A DNA stretch of 24,564 nucleotides from Bacteroidales bacterium (lineage in GTDB: Bacteria > Bacteroidota > Bacteroidia > Bacteroidales > VadinHA17): positions 1-24,564 of the forward strand of contig WFRO01000228.1 of the NCBI GenBank assembly GCA_015486475.1, given 5' to 3'. Shown piece after piece: positions 1-8,109 of this stretch (the stretch's first letter is position 1; the number at the start of each line of letters is the position of its first letter). The translations under genes were made by a program, and so were the position numbers. The notes under the pieces were generated by a model, which did not search any database, was not told the origin of the DNA, and saw only the letters and a program-made list of their open reading frames with translations.

Positions 1-2
1 AT

Positions 3-2375
3 GATAAAGGGATCCTGAAAGAAGAGATCCCCCTCAACGGCGGCATGAACAGCATGCCCCTGCTCATCGACTTCCACCACAACGGTCATCCTCTCCTGGT
101 GTGTGCCAACACTTCTGAGGTCATTGCTCTCGATATCCTGAAAGGTAAAAGACCGGCAGAAAATTCCCCTCTGCAGCAATACCGTCTCAATGCGGCCCGT
201 ACCGGCGCTTATACCGCCGGAGAAGCGAAGCCCGCAACAGGCATCGCGAAGGTCAGCTACGGCTCCCTGCACACCGGCATCGACCGATATACGGTTACGG
301 TCAGGAACCCCCTGAAGAAACCGCTCTCCCTGGAGCTCTCCCTGCAAAAGGAGGGGGAGGCACCGGTGACACGCAGTCTCCTCTCCTCCGACACCCTGTT
401 CTCTCTCTCCCTGCCTTACTCCATCCCCGGCGACATGCCGCTGACGCTGCGGTTCAGCTACCGTCTGACAGAAAAAGGAAAACTGCTGGCCTCGCGGGAG
501 CAGTCTTTTTACCTCACCCCTTTTGCCCGCGACCTGCTCGACCTGGAAGACCTGCTCACCCGTACCCGGGAAAACATTGCCCGTCTCACAGAGAAAAGCT
601 TGGTCTCGCAGCGTCTGCTCCACCTGGAGCAGGAAGCTGCCGATCTGCAGGCAAAGAGACAGTTCACTGGTGCTCTGTCGCCGCTGGACCTGGCAGCACT
701 CCGCACCCGCTTTGCCACGGCCCTGACGGACGCAGCCCGTCTGGAGGCGCTCACCCGTGCGGCAGCCATCGCCGGCAGCCGCCTGGCAGCCTATGGCGCC
801 AACCCCTGGGCTCCTTTCGGCGGTGCCGGGGAGATCGTCGAGGGACGTACCCCTCCTCCGCATCTCACCGTTGAGGCTTTCAGGGGAGAAAAAGAGTCGG
901 CCGCCTTCAATGTGGCCAACTACAGCGATCATACCGTGACCGTGCGTGTCGAACCGGATAACCTCCGACGGGGTGACTCCGTCGTCTCTTTCCGCAGGGC
1001 CCTCGACTTCCATGAGGTCGTCGCCGTGCCCACCCACTCGCTCGACATGTCGGCAGATGCCCTGCCTGAGATCGGCCAGGGCAGGACGATCGTCATCGCA
1101 CCGTGGGAGGTACGGCAGGTGTGGATCAATGTAGATGCCTCACAGCTCCCGGCAGGGGAATGGTCGTGCCCCATCCGCCTGCGCACGCTGGAGGTGGCGC
1201 CGGCCACAGATACCGTATCCCTCAGCGTGAAGGTGTGGCCCGTATCCCTGTCCCAAAAAGACCCCCTGCGCCTCTGCCAGTGGGGCTATGTGGAATCATC
1301 CATATTGAAAGATATGGTGGACCAGGCCTTGCGGGATCAGGTGGAACACGGCACCAACGTCTTCGTCGATGGCGGTTTTATGCCCCGCGCCACCTTCGAT
1401 GAGAACGGTAACCTGACTGGGAAGATCGACTTCACGGCCCATGACGAGTATGTACATCGTTACGCTCCTCACGGGATCATCCTCTTCGGGGGATACCAGG
1501 GGGCCCTGAAAGGACCTGCCAAAATGTTCTCCCCTCCCTGGACCAAAGCTTACAAGACCTGGATCAGAGCCTGGCGCGACCATCTGCTGGCCATGGGGCT
1601 CACCTACGATGACTTCGCTTTCTACCCCATCGACGAGCCGGGACTGCGCGACGGTCAGGTGGAAGAGGTGGTCAACCTGGCCAAACCCATCAAAGAGGTG
1701 GATCCCAGGCTGAAGATCTATGCCGACCCGGTGAGCAGGACCACGATGGCCGGTCTGAAGAAAATGGCCCCCTACATCGATATATGGTGCCCCAACCGGA
1801 GCGGCTACCTGCTGCATGAGGGAGCTGACAAGCTGGACTTCATTAAGTCGACAGGGAAGACGGTCTGGACCTATGAATGTCTGGGGGACGTCAAGCACCA
1901 GTCGCCGCTGGGATACTACCGCAGCCAGTCGTGGCTGGTCTGGTGGCACGGCCTCACGGGCATAGGCTTCTGGTCGTATTGCACCTCACAGCATGATCCG
2001 TGGTACGTGCCCAAAGGAGGACAGGACTACCTGCTCATCTACCAGGGCAACGGCGTGGTCACCAGCAAACGGTGGGAGGCCGTCCGGGACGGGAAAGAGG
2101 ATTACAACATGCTGGTGCAACTGCAGCAGCTGGTCAATGATCCGCCGCCGGGAACCGATCCGGCTGTACTGGAACGGGCACGGGCTTTTCTGAAAGAAAA
2201 AACGGCGGTCATTGCTTCCTACTGCGGTCTGGACAAGGACGGTACCCTGCCCGGTACGGGAGGCCTCCCCGCTATGCGCAGGGTGGAGGACCGTCGCTGG
2301 AAAACGCTGCAGCAGACACGGCAGGAGATGGCCGAGCTGCTGATGACGCTCACAAAAACACACCAAAGACCCTGA
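3..2375 (+). CDS. GH123/DUF4091-type glycoside hydrolase-like protein, 5' truncated
   Basis: The reading frame is open from the first bases of the window, so the true start lies upstream; the first Met at 45 is internal. At least 790 residues are present. The first roughly 60 residues read like the end of a beta-propeller or quinoprotein-like segment (a run containing LLVCANTSEVIALD). A middle part rich in beta structure and a short helical stretch follow. The C-terminal half resembles the DUF4091/GH123 catalytic region: an Asp-Glu pair in PIDEPG (codons 1632-1637) matches the Asp-Glu arrangement of GH123 enzymes, and WEAVRDGKEDYNML near the end is the usual closing helix of DUF4091 proteins. 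By family it should act on beta-linked N-acetylhexosamine glycans, but substrate is not readable here. It converges on the Gfo/Idh/MocA gene with a 33-nt gap. Family assignment is fairly firm, activity is inferred. Confidence 0.75.
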   Translation, partial: DKGILKEEIPLNGGMNSMPLLIDFHHNGHPLLVCANTSEVIALDILKGKRPAENSPLQQYRLNAARTGAYTAGEAKPATGIAKVSYGSLHTGIDRYTVTVRNPLKKPLSLELSLQKEGEAPVTRSLLSSDTLFSLSLPYSIPGDMPLTLRFSYRLTEKGKLLASREQSFYLTPFARDLLDLEDLLTRTRENIARLTEKSLVSQRLLHLEQEAADLQAKRQFTGALSPLDLAALRTRFATALTDAARLEALTRAAAIAGSRLAAYGANPWAPFGGAGEIVEGRTPPPHLTVEAFRGEKESAAFNVANYSDHTVTVRVEPDNLRRGDSVVSFRRALDFHEVVAVPTHSLDMSADALPEIGQGRTIVIAPWEVRQVWINVDASQLPAGEWSCPIRLRTLEVAPATDTVSLSVKVWPVSLSQKDPLRLCQWGYVESSILKDMVDQALRDQVEHGTNVFVDGGFMPRATFDENGNLTGKIDFTAHDEYVHRYAPHGIILFGGYQGALKGPAKMFSPPWTKAYKTWIRAWRDHLLAMGLTYDDFAFYPIDEPGLRDGQVEEVVNLAKPIKEVDPRLKIYADPVSRTTMAGLKKMAPYIDIWCPNRSGYLLHEGADKLDFIKSTGKTVWTYECLGDVKHQSPLGYYRSQSWLVWWHGLTGIGFWSYCTSQHDPWYVPKGGQDYLLIYQGNGVVTSKRWEAVRDGKEDYNMLVQLQQLVNDPPPGTDPAVLERARAFLKEKTAVIASYCGLDKDGTLPGTGGLPAMRRVEDRRWKTLQQTRQEMAELLMTLTKTHQRP

Positions 2376-2408
2376 CCAGGGACACCCGGGAGGTGATACT
2401 GCAGCGGA

Positions 2409-3686
2409 TCAGAAATCGGTATAATCCCATTTGCCGCGGTAGGCCCTGCCCACCATGAGGTTGGCAAAGTCCTCTTCAAACCTCTCCTCTTCCGGATCCC
2501 AGATGAGGGGCCGCTGCAGCTCATAAGCGATGTTGATGATGTTGCATACCGTGGCGGTACGGTGGCCTGTTTCCACATCCGACACCGGTTTGGAGCGGCT
2601 CTTGATGGAATCGATCCAGTTCTGGTAATGGTTGTCGCTGAAATAAACATGCTTGCCGGATTCCGGGATCTTCATATCCGCCAGGCTCTCCGGCATGGTA
2701 CGCAGGAACTGGCGGCTCACCTCCACCTTGCCTTCGGTACCGATGATCTGTACGGCATTTTTCTCCCCCCAGTCCTTGTGGTTGACGACCACCCCGTTGG
2801 CATATTTGTAGTAGAGACCCGTCGTGGCCGGATGGTCCGGGGGATAGAAAGCCACCGGGCCGGATTCATCCATGCTCATCGCCCACTGGGCAATATCGAA
2901 CATGTGGGCTCCCCAGTCGGAGACGAGCCCCCCGCCAAAATGACGGTATCCGCGCCACCAAGCCCAGCGTGTATCCCCTACATGAGGGGCAAAGATGGAG
3001 TTGTACCCCTGGTATAGGGAAGGTCCCACCCATTCGTTCCAGTCGAGGGTCTCCGGCACCGGCTCGGTGGGGAGGTCGCAGTGTTTCGCCGGTTCTCCTA
3101 CGCTGACATTGATCTCCTTCACCTCGCCAATGTAACCGTTCTGCACCAGCTCAACGGCCTGCCGGAAATCACGCCATGAACGTTGCATATTCCCTGTCTG
3201 AAAGACCCGGTCATACTTCCGCACGGCATTCACCATGGCTCTGCCCTCAGCGACGGTCAGCGACAGGGGCTTTTCACAATAAATATCCTTCCCTGCTTTG
3301 GCGGCATCCACGACCATCTGGGCATGCCAGTGATCGGGTGAGGCGATGACCACAGCATCGATATCCGGCTGTTGCAGCAGCTCCCGGTAATAGTGATAAC
3401 CTTTCACCTTGTGGCGGACCTTCTTTTCCGCATTTTTCTCTTTCGCAGCTTTCACAAAAAGATCCAGCTTGGCCCCGAAGACATCGCTGGCAGCTACCAC
3501 CACGGCTTCTTCACACTGACCGATATTTTTCAGGAGCGTATAGCTCTGCTTGCCCGTGCCGATAAATCCCAGGTTGATCCGGTCGTTGGGAGCCACATAG
3601 CCGGGACCACCCAGCACATGACGGGGGACAACGGTAAAAGCCGCCGTACCGGCAGCCGCCTGTGTAATGAACTTTCTTCTTTTCAT
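2409..3686 (-). CDS. Tat-exported Gfo/Idh/MocA family oxidoreductase
   Basis: 425 residues, a normal length for the family. The N-terminus MKRRKFITQAAAG carries a twin-arginine (RRxFI) signal, so the protein is probably folded with its cofactor and exported to the periplasm. A Rossmann motif (LGFIGTGK, residues 39-46) follows, then the family hallmark EKP (138-140, within IYCEKPLSL) and SDWGAHMFD (256-264), where Asp and His sit near the active site in related enzymes. The family binds NAD(P) tightly and oxidises sugars or, in GH109 members, uses NAD for glycoside cleavage; which applies here cannot be told. The gene starts 50 nt after the GH3 gene stops, on the same strand, so the two probably form one transcript and act on the same glycan. 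No clear Shine-Dalgarno sequence precedes the ATG, which is common in Bacteroidota. Confidence 0.85.
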   Translation of the reverse strand: MKRRKFITQAAAGTAAFTVVPRHVLGGPGYVAPNDRINLGFIGTGKQSYTLLKNIGQCEEAVVVAASDVFGAKLDLFVKAAKEKNAEKKVRHKVKGYHYYRELLQQPDIDAVVIASPDHWHAQMVVDAAKAGKDIYCEKPLSLTVAEGRAMVNAVRKYDRVFQTGNMQRSWRDFRQAVELVQNGYIGEVKEINVSVGEPAKHCDLPTEPVPETLDWNEWVGPSLYQGYNSIFAPHVGDTRWAWWRGYRHFGGGLVSDWGAHMFDIAQWAMSMDESGPVAFYPPDHPATTGLYYKYANGVVVNHKDWGEKNAVQIIGTEGKVEVSRQFLRTMPESLADMKIPESGKHVYFSDNHYQNWIDSIKSRSKPVSDVETGHRTATVCNIINIAYELQRPLIWDPEEERFEEDFANLMVGRAYRGKWDYTDF

Positions 3687-3736
3687 GACAGATGAGTTTT
3701 GGTGAATATTTTACCTTTCTGCAAAAAAGGGGTTAT

Positions 3737-5974
3737 TTACATTTTTTTCAGCACAAAGCCCGTCTCCAGGACATCCTCCGCATTCCTTCCGGCAAAGACC
3801 CTGAACTCCCCCGGCTCGGCAACAAAGTTCATCTCCCGGTCATAGAACCTGAGATCGTCGGAGGTCAGGGTGAAAGATACGGTCTTCTCCTCCCCGGCCT
3901 TCAGGGCAATGCGTTTAAAACCTTTCAGCTCTTTCGCCGGCCGTGTTACACTGGCCACCACATCACGTACATACAGCTGGACCACCTCCACACCGTCGCG
4001 ATCTCCCGTGTTCTTTACACGAACGGTGATCGTCAGGGACTCGCCGAAACCGATCTCTTTTTTATCCGTTTTCAGGTCCGAATACTTAAAACGGGTGTAG
4101 GAAAGACCGTACCCGAAGGTGAAGAGGGGTGTATTGGGAATGTCGAGGTATTTGCTGGTGAATTTCTGGTCGGAGGCCGGCCGGCCGGTGGTCTTCATGC
4201 TGTAGTAAACGGGTATCTGACCCGTATTCCTCGGGAAAGAGATGACCAGGCGTCCGGAGGGGTTGTAGTCGCCGAAGAGTACATCTGCGATGGCGGGGCC
4301 TGCCAGGGTGCCCAGCTGCCAGGCGTTGACGATGGCCGGCGCCCTTTCTGCCAGACGGGAGATGATGAGCGGCCGGCCGGCCATGAGCAACACTACCGCC
4401 GGTCTGCCAGTGGCCAGCACCGCCCCAGCCAGGGCCTGCTGCTCTCCGGAGAGGCTGATGTCGGAGCGGCTGGCAGCCTCCCCGTTCTGCCAGGCAGCCT
4501 CTCCCAGGGCCAGGATCACTATATCCGACGACTTTGCCAGGGATATCGCCCGGGAAAAACCGCTGCGATCATTGCCTGTAACCTTGCATCCTTCTGCATA
4601 ACGTACATCCGCATCAGGGAGTTTTTCCCTGATCCCCGCCAGCAGGGTGACCACATCTTTCGGGTTGCCGGCGCCGGCCCACGACCCCAGCATATCGCGG
4701 CGACTGTCACCCAAAGGACCTATAACGGCGATCTTTTTTACACTTTTGGAAAGAGGGAGCAGGGGAGCGGACCCCACCGTGTCGTTCTTCAGGAGGACGA
4801 TCGATTCGCGGGCTGCCTGCCGGGCATGGTCCAGCATCTCCTGCGACAGCACGGTTTTCTTTTCCCGCGCATTGTCAAGGTAACGGTACGGATCCTTAAA
4901 AAGGCCCAACAGGTACTTGGCCCGGAGGATGCGGTACACGGCCCGGTCGATATCCTTTTCCGGCACTGTCCCGGCCTTGACCAGGGCAGGAAGGTTTTTG
5001 ATATAATCCCCACCCTGCAGGTCCATGTCCACGCCGGCTTTGATGGCAAGCAGAGCAGCTTCCTTCTCATCCGCAGCGATGCCGTGGTTCACCAGCTCGT
5101 TCATCGAGGTATAATCGGTAACGACGAATCCGTCAAAGCCCCATTCGTTACGCAGAACATCTGTTATCAGCCACCGGTTGGCCGTGCAGGGGATGCCGTT
5201 CAGATCGTTGAAGGCGGTCATCACACTGCCCACGCCTGCCTCCACGGCCGCATGGTACGGGCGCAGGTACACCTCGCGCAGCTTCCGTTCCGACATATCC
5301 ACGCTGTTGTATTCCCGTCCCGCCTCGGGAGCGCCGTAGGCGGCAAAGTGCTTCACGCAGGCCAGCAAGGTGAAGGGGTCGGCCAGATCTCCGCCCTGGT
5401 ATCCGTGAACCTTGGCCGCAGCGACGAGGCTGCCATAGTAAGGATCTTCGCCGGCACCTTCGGCCACCCGCCCCCAGCGCGGATCACGTGCGATGTCAAC
5501 CATGGGGTTGAAGGTCCAGTTGAGTCCTGCCGCAGCCGCCTCCCGGGCCTGCAGGGCCGCAGTATTCTCAATAAGCGGCAGATCCCACGAACAGGCCTCG
5601 GCCAGAGGCAGCGGAAAGATGGTCTTGTAGCCGTGGATGACGTCAAAGCCAAAGATCAGGGGGATGTGCATGCGTGTCTCCTCCACAGCGATCTTCTGCA
5701 GTTTACGGACATAATCCACCGTCAGGGCGTTGTAGATATTGCCGACCCTGCCTGCCCGCAACTCTTTCTCCACATCGGTATTCATGGCAGGGCCGGTGAC
5801 CGCCCAGTTTTTGGTGTATAGGGTCATCTGACCCACCTTCTCCTCCAGGGTCATCTGAGAGATCAGGGAATCCAGGAAGTGTTCCATCTTCGCGTTACTG
5901 CTCACGGGCTCACGTTCCTTGCAGGCCGCCGTCAGCAGCAACATCACGGTAAAAAGAAAATACAGCTTGCGCAT
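3737..5974 (-). CDS. bglX: GH3 beta-glucosidase, lipoprotein (BglX-like)
   Basis: 745 residues, the usual length for BglX-type GH3 enzymes, which release non-reducing-end beta-glucose or similar sugars from oligosaccharides. A signal peptide ends in the lipobox LTAAC, with Cys18 as the predicted lipidation site, so the enzyme is probably anchored to a membrane facing the periplasm or outside. The GH3 N-terminal domain contains the substrate-binding signature KHFAAYG (208-214) and the nucleophile motif GFVVTDY, with Asp287 as the expected nucleophile. A GH3 C-terminal domain follows (near IVLLKND), then a fibronectin-III-like end (VKNTGDRDGVEVVQLYVRD). All expected parts are present and the gene looks intact. 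It precedes the Gfo/Idh/MocA gene by 50 nt. The exact linkage cleaved is not predictable, since GH3 also includes xylosidases and hexosaminidases. Confidence 0.92.
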   Translation of the reverse strand: MRKLYFLFTVMLLLTAACKEREPVSSNAKMEHFLDSLISQMTLEEKVGQMTLYTKNWAVTGPAMNTDVEKELRAGRVGNIYNALTVDYVRKLQKIAVEETRMHIPLIFGFDVIHGYKTIFPLPLAEACSWDLPLIENTAALQAREAAAAGLNWTFNPMVDIARDPRWGRVAEGAGEDPYYGSLVAAAKVHGYQGGDLADPFTLLACVKHFAAYGAPEAGREYNSVDMSERKLREVYLRPYHAAVEAGVGSVMTAFNDLNGIPCTANRWLITDVLRNEWGFDGFVVTDYTSMNELVNHGIAADEKEAALLAIKAGVDMDLQGGDYIKNLPALVKAGTVPEKDIDRAVYRILRAKYLLGLFKDPYRYLDNAREKKTVLSQEMLDHARQAARESIVLLKNDTVGSAPLLPLSKSVKKIAVIGPLGDSRRDMLGSWAGAGNPKDVVTLLAGIREKLPDADVRYAEGCKVTGNDRSGFSRAISLAKSSDIVILALGEAAWQNGEAASRSDISLSGEQQALAGAVLATGRPAVVLLMAGRPLIISRLAERAPAIVNAWQLGTLAGPAIADVLFGDYNPSGRLVISFPRNTGQIPVYYSMKTTGRPASDQKFTSKYLDIPNTPLFTFGYGLSYTRFKYSDLKTDKKEIGFGESLTITVRVKNTGDRDGVEVVQLYVRDVVASVTRPAKELKGFKRIALKAGEEKTVSFTLTSDDLRFYDREMNFVAEPGEFRVFAGRNAEDVLETGFVLKKM

Positions 5975-6006
5975 AGCAGAGGTTTTATCCGGATGAGTAA
6001 CTCCTG

Positions 6007-6038
6007 TAAATATAGATCAGAATCGGGAGATATGAAAA
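6007..6038 (-). promoter_or_regulatory. candidate promoter of the GH3-Gfo/Idh unit
   Basis: On the minus strand TTTT (-33) is followed after 20 bp by TATATTTA (-7), close to the Bacteroides consensus TTTG-N20-TAnnTTTG, about 30 nt before the GH3 start codon. It is two bases off consensus in an AT-rich stretch, so support is moderate. Confidence 0.35.
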
Positions 6039-6186
6039 TGGGGGAAGAGAGAATGGTGAGATATTGGAATAATGAGAAAAGTTGATAAGTTAAATGGTTG
6101 AAAACGAATACCAAATGCTGAATTTTCAATAATTCAAGTATTTCCACCCAGCAACCTGCACCCCGGACCCAGTACCCCAACTTTCA

Positions 6187-6219
6187 ACTTTAGGCACTTT
6201 AGCACACTTTAGCGCACTT
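6187..6219 (+). repeat. ACTTTAG short tandem array
   Basis: ACTTTAG occurs at 6187-6193, 6196-6202 and 6206-6212, with a fourth partial ACTT at 6216. The step is 9-10 bp, about one helical turn. It lies directly beside the TACCTATTT array. Confidence 0.75.
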
Positions 6220-6221
6220 CC

Positions 6222-6279
6222 TAAATAGGTATTTAATTACCTATTTAACTACCTATTTTAATGCCTATTTAAATAGGTA
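6222..6279. repeat. TACCTATTT direct and inverted repeat array downstream of merA
   Basis: Five copies of a 9-mer lie within 58 bp. Three are in one orientation at an exact 12-bp step (6238, 6250, 6262; the last is TGCCTATTT) and two are inverted (6223-6231 and 6271-6279). The pair 6222-6231/6238-6247 forms a perfect 10-bp inverted repeat with a 6-nt loop. The last two copies abut as the perfect palindrome CCTATTTAAATAGG. The block begins 12 nt after the merA stop codon. It may end merA transcription, but the regular spacing also resembles an array of protein binding sites. Confidence 0.8.
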
Positions 6280-6290
6280 TTTTTAACTTC

Positions 6291-7946
6291 TTACACCGCA
6301 CAGCAACTGAGTGTTTTTACATCTTTTTCAAAGCCTATGGCTGCCAGTTTGACGGCTTCGGATAGGGTCAGGTAGGCATGGAAAGAGGAGGCCAGCTCTT
6401 TTACGGGAATGCTGTATTTGACGGCCAGGCTCAGCTCCATGGTCAGCTCGCTGCCTTCGTGGGCCACGATGCGGGCGCCGAGGAGGCGGTCGTTTTCCGG
6501 GTTGCGTATCAGTTTGACAAAGCCTCTTGTATCGAAGGCCGCCAGGCTGCGCGGCACCTCCGTCAGGTCTACGCGGCTCACTTCGTAAGGAACGCCGGCT
6601 GCCTGCGCCTCTTTTTCATCCATGCCCACGCCGGCCACCTGCGGATCGGTGAAGACCACCCATGGCATGGCCGTATAATCGACACGGCGGTCGCTCTCCG
6701 TAAAAGCATTCTCCACGGCCAGCTTCCCTTCGTAGGCAGCCGTATAGACGTATGCAGGCGTGGTGATGCAATCGCCGGCAGCATAGATATGCGGGACACT
6801 GCTCTGCAGACGGTTGTCGACAGCCACATGTCCGGTGCCGGTAAGCTGCAGACCGGCAGCCTCCGCTCCCAGCCCGGAGGTGTTGGGACGTATACCCGTG
6901 GAGACCAACAGTTGCTCTGCAGTAAAAGATCTTTCTATGCCGGCCTGCAAGACCGTAACTTTCACGGATCCGCCAGCTTCTTCCACTTCACGAAAATCCA
7001 GACCGGTATGGATCTCCACCCCCTCCTCCCGCAGGTGTTTTGTGATCTCTTCGGCCACCTCTGCCGTCTGGGCAGAGAGGACATGACCGGACCTTTGCAG
7101 GAGGGTCACGCGAGTTCCCAGCCTTTGCCAGGCCTGGGCGATCTCCAGGGCAATGTACCCTCCCCCCAGCACGATCATACTCTCCGGGAGGCGCTCCTGC
7201 TCAAAAAGCGTTCTGTGGGTCAGGTATCCGACCTGCTCCAATCCGGGTACCGGCGGGATAAAGGTGGAGGCTCCCGTGGCGATCAGGAATTTCTTCGCCC
7301 GGTAAACATCTTCGTTCTTTACGCGGACGGTCCGGGCATCTGTAAAAACGGCCCTGCCCTTCACATAGCGGACATGCTCCAGTCCGTCGAGGATGTCGAT
7401 ATACTTTTTCTGCCGTAAGTCCTCCACCAATTCCCTTTTCTGCCGGATGATCTCCGGCATGTCCAGGGCAGCTCCGGCCGGCTTTACCCCCCTGAAAGGA
7501 GATTCCTGTGCGATATGCATGTACTCTGCCGCCCGGATGATCGTCTTCGACGGTACACACCCCACATTCACGCAGGTACCTCCCGTGGGCAGACCCTCAT
7601 TGATCATCAGGGTGGCAAGACCCAGCTCCTCTGCCCGGATGGCCGCAGCAAATGCCGCAGATCCTCCCCCGATGATGATAAGATCATACATCTCTTTCCC
7701 TTCTTTGGGGACATCCGGCACCTTCCCTGCCACGCTGTAATGACCGGTATCATTGATGGCAGCGCTGATCTGGTCCGGAGAGACCTTCCCGGGATCGAAA
7801 GCGAATACGCCCGTCCTCCCGCGGTAGCTGACCTTTGCCTCTTTTACGCCCTGTACCCTGCGTACGACCCGCTCAATGGTGCGTGCACAGCCGTCGCAGG
7901 TCATCCCTTCGATCTTGTATTTCACTGTCTTTATTTCCATGATCAT
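6291..7946 (-). CDS. merA: mercuric reductase with N-terminal HMA domain
   Basis: 551 residues from the chosen start. MerA reduces Hg(II) to volatile Hg(0) in the cytoplasm using NADPH and FAD. Residues 8-70 form a heavy-metal-associated domain with the metal-binding CxxC (GMTCDGC, Cys17 and Cys20). FAD binding is at LIIIGGG (89-95), the redox-active cysteine pair is in GTCVNVGCVPSK (Cys125, Cys130), and an NAD-binding motif LGGGYIALE follows. The protein ends LSCCAV; this C-terminal Cys pair (548-549) passes Hg(II) to the active site and separates MerA from lipoamide dehydrogenase and glutathione reductase. I chose the ATG at 7946 because AGGAG sits 8 nt upstream; a frame up to 8036 is open but has no such support. 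No merR, merT or merP is nearby. A promoter with an internal palindrome precedes it. It looks intact. Confidence 0.93.
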   Translation of the reverse strand: MIMEIKTVKYKIEGMTCDGCARTIERVVRRVQGVKEAKVSYRGRTGVFAFDPGKVSPDQISAAINDTGHYSVAGKVPDVPKEGKEMYDLIIIGGGSAAFAAAIRAEELGLATLMINEGLPTGGTCVNVGCVPSKTIIRAAEYMHIAQESPFRGVKPAGAALDMPEIIRQKRELVEDLRQKKYIDILDGLEHVRYVKGRAVFTDARTVRVKNEDVYRAKKFLIATGASTFIPPVPGLEQVGYLTHRTLFEQERLPESMIVLGGGYIALEIAQAWQRLGTRVTLLQRSGHVLSAQTAEVAEEITKHLREEGVEIHTGLDFREVEEAGGSVKVTVLQAGIERSFTAEQLLVSTGIRPNTSGLGAEAAGLQLTGTGHVAVDNRLQSSVPHIYAAGDCITTPAYVYTAAYEGKLAVENAFTESDRRVDYTAMPWVVFTDPQVAGVGMDEKEAQAAGVPYEVSRVDLTEVPRSLAAFDTRGFVKLIRNPENDRLLGARIVAHEGSELTMELSLAVKYSIPVKELASSFHAYLTLSEAVKLAAIGFEKDVKTLSCCAV

Positions 7947-7963
7947 TAATTTATCTCCTGTCT
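7947..7963 (-). promoter_or_regulatory. Shine-Dalgarno site deciding the merA start
   Basis: On the minus strand CAGGAG is followed by ATAAATTA and then ATG at 7946. This near-perfect site is unusual for Bacteroidota and selects the start at 7946 over the ATG six bases later and over upstream in-frame starts. Confidence 0.7.
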
Positions 7964-8013
7964 CTCTGTATGATATGTCGGATATATTTAAATTCCTGAC
8001 AGACATTCTTGTA

Positions 8014-8045
8014 CAAACATAATGATATATTATCATTTAAGCAAA
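8014..8045 (-). promoter_or_regulatory. merA promoter with full Bacteroides consensus
   Basis: On the minus strand TTTG (8042-8045) and TATGTTTG (8014-8021) are separated by exactly 20 bp. This is a perfect match to the Bacteroides -33 TTTG and -7 TAnnTTTG consensus. Transcription would start near 8009, giving a leader of about 60 nt before the merA ATG. Confidence 0.75.
8021..8037. promoter_or_regulatory. candidate operator palindrome in the merA promoter spacer
   Basis: AATGATA-TAT-TATCATT is a perfect 7-bp inverted repeat with a 3-bp centre lying inside the 20-bp spacer between the -33 and -7 elements and overlapping the -7 edge by one base. MerR-type activators bind dyads in exactly this place. 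The region is AT-rich, so a chance palindrome is possible. Confidence 0.5.
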
Positions 8046-8109
8046 CTCTTAAATATAACTCAAAACAAATATACTTTTTATCATATTGGTTTCCCGGAAA
8101 GCAGGGGGG

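Larger units (their letters stand above)
6040..6290. other. gene-free region between merA and the GH3 gene
   Basis: About 250 bases without a credible gene. The left part is AT-rich with no pattern I can name. From 6160 there is a GC-rich phrase containing ACCCAGTACC, whose reverse complement recurs at 21681, followed by two repeat arrays listed separately (6187-6279). Short frames crossing it have no family resemblance. Confidence 0.6.

Noticed and set aside
3692..5821. 709-codon plus-strand frame
   Set aside because: It is the antisense of the GH3 gene, which has all family motifs; the antisense protein has no recognisable domain. Long antisense frames are common opposite GC-rich genes.
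6187..6279. Replication origin or plasmid iterons
   Set aside because: Regular repeats are present, but there is no rep or dnaA gene and no DnaA-box cluster in the window.
7947..8036. Longer merA reading frame starting at 8036
   Set aside because: It would begin upstream of the predicted transcription start (about 8009), has no Shine-Dalgarno site, and its extra residues do not resemble MerA.
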